From the NCBI GenBank assembly GCA_964016985.1, contig OZ024821.1, positions 19,118,855 to 19,182,854 on the forward strand: DNA of 64,000 nucleotides. Reading direction: 5' to 3'. Source of the DNA: Anodontia alba. Its lineage: Eukaryota > Mollusca > Bivalvia > Lucinida > Lucinidae. Below, one piece after another: positions 52,101 to 61,100 of this stretch. Every line of letters begins with the position of its first letter. Positions within the stretch are counted from its first letter, which is position 1. The notes beneath the pieces were generated by a model that saw only the letters and a list, made by a program, of their open reading frames with translations, was not told the origin of the DNA and did no database searches. The translations under genes and the position numbers were made by a program.

Positions 52101-55100
52101 ATCGTATTAGATTCAACAGCCTTACGTCAAGAAAAAGTTCAGAGAAGTTGACAAAGTTGGGAGCTAGAAGTAAATCCCTGTCCTGTCCCCTGTTGCCAAA
52201 AATAGATACTACAATGGAGGAGGAGGAAGAATTGTCAAGGTCAGCATCAACAACTTTTCAGGATAAATGTTCATCAGACCTAAACTTTGAGCAGAAGGTA
52301 GTTGATAAAGATGAAATTGAGAAACCAAAGTTAGCAGTCGATGACCTGAACCTGTCAGTTACAAGTACCAGTAGTACTGTTACCATAACAACCAAACAGG
52401 AAACTGCAGTAACCATAGCAACCTCAGAAACCAATTCTAGTCTTAATCTCATGAAATGTCCTATGTACACAGATCCCGTGATGGCCAGTAAAGAGAAAGA
52501 AGATGATTTTACTAAAATATTCCGACTTTTGCTCAATCCAGCGTCAGTTGCCACTTGCCAGAGATGTCGGTCACAAACAGTGAGAGGTGAAGACCAAGCT
52601 GAGGCTGTTACATCAGGTAAAATATGAATTAACATAGCTCCCGACATAGCTCTTGCTAAGATGCTTTTTTCAATTCAAAATTATTGATATTTTTGTTATT
52701 TCTCCACGAAAACATATGTTGTGGGTACTCATTAGAAGCACCTCAGCGAGGCACTTCTAATGAGTACCCACAGCATATGTTTTCATGGAAAAATAACAAA
52801 AATATTTACCTGATCACCACACTTATCTAGACCTTTGGTCCTCTAGATAAGGCAATTTTTTCAACCAAAAAGTGTTAATATTTTTCTTATTTCTCTATGA
52901 AAACATATGTTGTGGGTACTTATTAGAAGCACCTCGGTGTTTTCATGGAGAAATAAAAAAAATATTATGGGAATATTCCCTATTATCTTGAGCTATTTTT
53001 AACTTGAAGCTGATTGTATTCAAAGTTGCAGGGAACACGCTGGTTATACAGCAGGGTTGTTAAAATATGTATTTGTGTGAAAACCCCGCTGCTAATGACT
53101 CAGTATGCATAATAAGTCAAAAAAGGCTATGCCATTCTTACCGAGTGCTTGCATAAAGGGAATCCTAGGAGTCCTAGTCTCCCAAAAGTTGGTCTTGGAC
53201 TTCCAAAAGGGGGTGCTAGGAAGTCTTGACTTTCGATTCTAGACACATCCTACCATTCATAAAGGTACATTCAGATTAAATTTTCATATTGTTTAGCCCC
53301 AAGAACAGCTGTAGAGGATTTTTAGCTCACCTGAGCGAATGCTCAGGTTGAGCTATTGTGATCACCCTCTGTCCGTTGTCGTCAACAATATGACAGTTTG
53401 TTGATACTCTAGAGGTCACAGTTTTGACCCAATCTTATTAAAACTTGTTCAGAGTGTTTTGCACCGATAAAATCTAGGTCAAGTTTGAAACTGTCACTTG
53501 GGGTCAAAAACTAGGTCACAAGGTTAAATCAATGGAAAAGCTTGTTAACACTCTTGAGGACACATTTTTGAAGTATCATCATGAATCTTGCTCAAAATGT
53601 ATGTCTTGGTGATTTCTAGGTCAGATTTGAAACTTGGTTACTTGGGGTCAAAACAAAAGGTCAACCGGCCAAGTCAAAGGAAAAGCTTGTTAACACTCCA
53701 GAGGTCACATTTTTGAAGTAATCATCATAAATATTGCTCAAAATGTTTGTCTTGATGATTTCAAGGTCAAGTTTGAAACTGGGTCAGTTTGAGACAAAAA
53801 CTAGGTCACCAGGCCAAATGAAAGGAAAACCTGTTAACACTCTAGAGGTCACATTTTTGAATATTCATCATGAATCTTGCTCAAAATATTTGTCTTGATG
53901 ATTTCTAGGTCAAGTTTGAAACTGGGTCACTTGGAGTAAAACACTAGCTTAAATTGTGTGTACTCATTAAAAGTGCCTCTTTAAGATGTGGCTAATGAAT
54001 AGCTCAGCATGTTATGTGGAGAAATATGAAAAATATTTACCTGATACCCTCTTAACCCTTGTCTTGCTGAATAAATTAAGATGCCTCGCCCACTTCTAAT
54101 TTCCAGCCAATCAGATTACATTATCCCGGTTTTTGATAGAAATTCACATATTAAATGACAAACAGTGCAGATCCAGATCAGTTGGCTTCTTCAGAAGCCA
54201 ACTGATCTGGATCTACACTGTTTGCTAAGACAGGACATGTCGTGTTTAGCAAGAGAAGGGTTAAAAAAACTCATTTTGCACCAAAATGTGAAAATGTTGT
54301 CAATGAGTACCCATCCAAAATTTACCAACCCCTGATACCCCTGCAAAAACCCTGTATTGTCCAATTTTTTACCCAAATATCTATAGTGCATGTATTCTGT
54401 TTCAGAGAGTAATGGCCCCTTCTTCAGTGGATTCTCTCCCCCTGAGCTGCTGGACAGACATTTACAGCTGGGTAATGACATTCACACGAAGGAACTGAGT
54501 AAGATTCCGATACCCAGCTCACAGAACATCAACTGGACCCACTTTGGTGGTATGTTATGGTTCTTATATCAGGGTTCCAGATAAACCCGTGTAGCACTAT
54601 TCAATATTGTATCATTCAGCTCATGATTATATGACATTTCATTGCAAAGAATCTTTCATTATCATTCTGTCGTTTCGATATGATTTAAAGGGACATAAAA
54701 CACCAAGTCATCATCAAAATTGTAGCAGATGACAAACTAAAGTGTATTTTCCAAGCATATAAGACATATTTTCCAAGAAAATAAGGCATGATATGTCAAG
54801 CCTTATTTTTATGCCCCTGCATCGGGTGATGCCTGGGGCATATAGTTTTTAGGTTTTCCGTCCGTAGGTACGTACATACGTACGTATGTGACCATGTTAG
54901 ACTCAGGTTAAGGCATTCGTAACAGGTAGAATTTTGCAGTTGCATTTTGCAATGCAAAAGCTACTCACATTTTTTTCAGCAAAAAATATCAATGTATTTG
55001 CCATATTTCAAGATAGAAATTTTAATGTCACGTTAGCTATCAACTTCATTAAGTTTTGAACAGTTGGGCCCAGACCTTTCAGGATTAACATAGTATACGT

Positions 55101-58100
55101 ATAACTGTTACTTTATAAAAAATATGATCTGTTCCATTATGATACATTGGGTCTTCTTGGTATAAATGTAGAAAGACAACAAATACATTCTGAAAGAATG
55201 GATTCTTTGGAACCAAGAAACATCAAATCAACAAAAATAGCAGACTTGGTTTTATTGAGTGTGTTCATGAAATTTACCATAAATATCCTAAAATTTTGTA
55301 TACCAAAGTTGCCAATAAAACAACATATGCAAACAGTGCAGACCCAGATCAGAGCAGTCTGATCAGGGTCTACGCTGTTTACCTCACCACTAAGTATTTT
55401 AAGAAATACCTGCATAATAAGGTATGGAGTATTCGAAATTTTAGGATATTTACCTTAATATAACATGCAGCATTGTTCACACCTCCTAGCCTTAGATCAA
55501 GGAATATTTTACAGACAACCCTCTTTATACTGACACTCGATAAATTGACAAAATTCATTATAATGACAATTTGACTGTCACAAAGCCTTTCTTAAGAGGT
55601 ATCAGTTAGTCACAAATTATGCAAGAATATTGTATTTTATACTTTAAAGAAACACTATGTTTTGGATATTTGTTAGAATTGCCTCAGTAAGGCAATTCTA
55701 ACAAATATTTAAAACATGTTCGATGATAAAATAAGAACAAAACAAGACCTTTCTTACATATCAATCTGCTCATTAAGTATTCTGTACAACAGCATATTCA
55801 TTTTAATGGCAACTTCTTTGCGAACAAATGCTGTCATTGTAACAAGGGTTCACTGTATTTTCAAATAAATTGACGCGTAAGTGAGCTCAGTGACTCCAAA
55901 GGACAAGAAAATATAAACAGCACTAAAGTGAAGTACATGGAGATGTTTTACAGCTACACACAGCAGCTAACACATAGCAACAGATAAGGCGCTTTTTTCA
56001 TCCGAAAAATGCTGATATCTTTCTTATTTCTCCACGAAAACATATGTTGTGGGTACTCATTAGAAGTGCCTCGTCGAGGCACTTCTAATGAGTACCCATG
56101 GGGGTGGTCGGGTGGTGCGAAGGTGTCATGTATCTTATGTCACCGGGGTGTCCAGCTGATATTGGCTTACAGTTGGGCAAGGCCTGCTATCCTTGTAGTA
56201 GGTAAGGGTAGGGAGGTGATGTTTTTATTTCTTCTGTTTCTTCACTTTCATTCCTGTTCCTCTTTCTTCCCTGTCCCTCTCTTTCATCTCTTCTGCTATC
56301 TCTTCTGTCTCTTTTCTCCCTTTCTCTGGGAGACGACACAAAATCACAATCAATTAATGAGTACCCACAACATATGTTTTTGAGGAGAAATAAGAAAAAT
56401 ATTATGTGGATACCCCTTCTTATCTGTAGCTAGGTAACAGCCGCTGTTATGAAGATAAAGCTCATTCTGAAAGAATGGATTATTTAAAAAAAGAAACACA
56501 TCAAATAAACAAAAATAGCAGACTCATTTTTACTGAGTCTGTTTATGAACAGTTATATAATGTGCAACACTGCTCATACCTTCTAGCTGAGAAATATTCT
56601 ATTTACAAATAAATCCAAAAGAGCTGTCATTACAAAAACACACCTATTCAAACATATAGAAAATTTCACCTCTAAAAACTCAAAATTTTCAGATAAAAAA
56701 CTCTGAAATTTTTCATATTTCTGCTCAAAACATAGATTGTAGGTACTCATTAGAACTGCCTTGGTGAGGTGGTTCTTACAAGTAACCACAATCTATGTTT
56801 TTGAGCAAACATAAGAAAAATAATGTATGCCTCTGTAAATCCTAGTTTTACCATATAAAAGTGGGATTTAAGGGGGTCAAAATAAGGTATGTTTTTGTGA
56901 TGGATCACAAAGGACCAAAAAATATGAACCACTCATGCACACTTTAGTGAAATATGGAGAGACATTTAACTCTTTGCATGCTGGGTAATTTTGCATGCTT
57001 TTTTGTTGTCTGTGATTTTTTTTTTTTTTTTTTAATTAACTTCTTCTAAAAAAAATATTCAGGAATACCATCTGAGTGTCAAACAGTTTGGTTCCAGATC
57101 AGGCCTGACATTTTGTCGGACCTGATCTGGATCCAAACTGTTTGCAAAGGTTATCAGCAGACGACAAAAGTTGCCACTAGCGGGGAAAGAGTTAACACTG
57201 GTTGAACGGAAGATAAATGTATTCTGGAAGGATAATGGCTAGATCAGCTTTTGCATTCATAGCTCCAGATAAGAGCGGCTGTCCACATGATATTATGACT
57301 CCCACCTAAGGGGAAGGGGACATATTGAGTTTGGTGCGGATTGCACTGGCATCAGCATCAATTTTTCCTGTCTGCACAATAAGTTATGAACCAGTGGTTG
57401 GATTCTTACCAAATTTCATGGCTGTATAATTGGGACATAACAGAGACCTGATTGGATTTTGATGACCTTGACCTAATTTTCGAGGTCACAGTAGTAGAAA
57501 AACTGAAAATTCACGATGAGGAGGGTGGGGGGGGGGAGGGGGGGCGGTTGGGGGCGGGGAGTGGAAGGGATGGAGGGTTGGCATAAGGGGAAATTTCATG
57601 TATGGATTCCTCATGAAAAAATAGGTGACCCATACTATTTTTTTATCCGAATTGTCTCCCATTTTAGAGTTATTGCCCTTTAAATAAAATAATATTGAAA
57701 TCTCGTTAGCAAGATATCTCAAAAAGTATTTGAGCTAGAGTTGATATTTGGTATATTAATAGGGGCTGAGGAGATCACCTGATTAAATTTTCAACCAGTT
57801 TAATGAAAATTTGTTGGAGTTATGGCCCTTTGCAATTTTTGGTCATTTGTTGCTTTCATGTGCATAGCATAAGTTTAGAACCATGTATGCTAATGTTTTG
57901 AAATTTCATATATGGATTCCTCATGAAAATATAGGTGACCCCAATTTTTTTTTATAAGCCAAATTATCACCCATTTTAGAGTTATTTCCCTTCTAATAAA
58001 ATAACACTGAAATCTCGTATTTTATTTGTACTGTTATTACCGTTCTGGGTAAGCAGTGTTGGAGTCAAGCAGTGTTAGAGTCAGGCAGTGTTGGGGGCAT

Positions 58101-61100
58101 AGTGTTTTACAAACACCAACTCTAGTTCTTACTTTATTCCATGAAAACATATGTTGCAGATACCCATTAGAAGTACCGTTTCGAGGCCCTTCGAATGAAT
58201 ACCCTTAACATATGTTTTCATGGAGAAATAAGAAAAATATCACAGTTTTTCAGCTGAAAAACAAAAAGTGCCTTATCTGGGGCTGTGTTCATGCCAGCCT
58301 TCTGATGAAGCCATTGCTGCATCTCAGAATTCTCATGAGAAACATGACATAGCCCCAGATAAGGCACTTTTTTCATCAGAAAAGCTCTTAATATTTTTTT
58401 TATTTCTCCAGCAAATCGTATGTTGTGGTACTTATTAGAAGCGCCTCGATGAGGCGCTTCTAATGAGTACCCACAACATATGTTTTTTGTTGAGGAATAA
58501 GAAAAATAGGACATGGATACTCCCACTAGTCTGGAGCTATGACATGACATGTCAAATTTTGTTTTCTGGAAAAACATTGAAACATATTTTGAAATTCAGT
58601 TTCTGCTGTATTCATAGCTCTGGTTAATAGGGGGTATCAGATAAATATTTCTCTGTTACAAATGTTTTGGCTAATTATTAGAAGTGCATCAACATGGCAC
58701 TTTTAATATTAATACTTTTTGGTTGAAAAAGCACCTTAGCTGAAGCCGCGGATAAATTAAAGGTGCCATATTCCTCAAAAATAGACATTTTATTATCCAA
58801 GAAAGGTTTTATAAATTGATATATGGTATTAATACAATCATAAAATGTGGCACCGGACAGCCGGTAAAGCTTCAGTTTGTCTCTCGTTCTTGAAATGAAA
58901 TGATTTGTTATCATATCTCTGAATTAATGCTGGCAAAATTAATTCAGGGATAAGATAAAAAATCATTTCGTTTTTGATCCAGTTAAAAAATGAGAGACCT
59001 CCTAACTGAAATTTTACAGGCTGTCAGATGCCACATTTTATGATCGTAATAATACTATATATCAATTTATTAAACCTTTCTTGGATTAAAAAAATGTCTT
59101 TTTTTTTTAGGAATATAGAGCCTTTGATTCTTCAAATTTAGGATTAAATATCTAAGTGGCATTTCTGTAATTGGTTCACCTGTTATTGACACAGTAGTCT
59201 TAGTGGACTTGATACATATTTTTGCTAGATTTTTCATCCTATTAGACAATTTTTGTACCCCAGTTTTTTTTTTCCTGCAAACCAAATTCCTCCTGGAAAG
59301 ATGTCTACCTTAAGAGAAAAGAATTTTCTTCCTTCTGGGTAAACATTTCCATATAGGGTGGACAACTTTTCAGAAAAGAGACAAAAACAGTGTTGTCAAG
59401 AGTTGGTTCCAATCAAAGTAAATTGAACCCATTTTAGTCAGGGAAACCTCCAAAAGTGTAGTTGGCAAACAGTGCAGACCCAGATCAGATGCTGCAGAAT
59501 GTGGCATCTGATCAGGGACCGCGCTGTTTGCAGTAAATACAGGAATTATTATATTTGGTATATGCTCGTGAATGTCCCAAATGCCATCTGAATATGGCCT
59601 GGGAAGAAAGTTAATTTTAATCCTTCTTTTGCTGAGCACGACATGCCCTGTCTTAGCAAACAGTGTAGATCCAGATCAGTTGGCTTCAGAAGCCAACTGA
59701 TCTGGATCTGCACTGTTTGTCATTCAGTATGTGAATTTATATCAACAACCTGGATCAAGTAATCTGATTGGCTGAAAATTAGAAGTGGGCATGGCATCTT
59801 TATTCAGCATGACAGGGGTTAAATAAAGTTCTTCTTCCTGTTCTGTTCTGTTGTACAAAACATAGTAAGAATAAAAGTTCACCAGATACCCTGCTATTGG
59901 AAAAAGACCAATCCAGAGAGTTTGGTAGAAGAGTCCACTTGATGTAAATGGTCTGTTGTGATCTTGTAGGTGTTCCACCAGCAGATGAAATTAGCATTCT
60001 TAGGGGCCAGCTTCTCCTTCTCCATAACCAATTACTATATGAAAGACATAAGAGAGAACAACATGCAAAGAGAAACCGACGCCTTTTACGCAAGATTGCT
60101 CATGCTAAAACCTTAGAGGAACAGAACAAAGCCATGGTAAGATCAAGACAAGTCCTTTCATCCATCTGTCCATCCATCTCTATCTGTCCATTAGCTTTTC
60201 ACATTTTAACAACTCTTCCTGAACCATCAAGCAGATTGACTAGAAACTTTACTGCACTTGACATGACCCCATTGGGTTGACTGGGCCGTAAAACCTCAAC
60301 ATAAAGACTTGAAACTTGGTTTGGGGTATTGGGGTGACTGGTAGATTAAAAAAAAAAAAAAATAGCAAAAATCATTCTGATTGGAAATCCAACATGGCCA
60401 CAATGGCCGTCATTTTGAAAATCTGTTTTGAACTTCTTCTCCTGAACCAAAAGGCCAACTGACTTGAAACTTGGTAGGAAGTATCGGGGTGACTTGTAGA
60501 TAAGAAATAGCTAAAATGATTTGAATTGGAAATTTACTTCATGAATTGGCCCTTTAGTGAATATCATCCAGCTGTGTTGACTATAACTTCTTAACCCATT
60601 TTAGACTGAATAAACTTCCCATACACTATATATTGGAAAAAATGAGTTTCAATTTTATTATATATTGGAAGAAACGAGTTTCAGTTTTAGGTACGTCAAG
60701 CAAAGTGATTAAGATATTCCTAGAGGAAATGGCTAATCTATTTGCAAACCGTGGAGACCTTGATTGGAGGGTCTCTAGAATAAAATGGGTTAAATCCATG
60801 GGATTTGTTGTGATTCACCTGGACCTAAACACGACAAAGAATATAACTTGCTAACTTGTTCTGTTTTCAGTGGCAGGGACATTAGCCATTTTGTAGCAGT
60901 TTCTTGTTAACATTATTATCATGGCTATATTTTACTCTCAGAAGTATCTGGGTGGCTGAGTGGTTAGTGCTCCCGCCTTTGGATCACAGTCCCAGGTTCC
61001 AGATCCACTAGAAATGGAATTCAGCTCATGGCACTTCATTGCACAGAGCCTTCCATTGTCTCGATATCATTTAAGTAATGTTGAAAGGAACTTAAAATAC

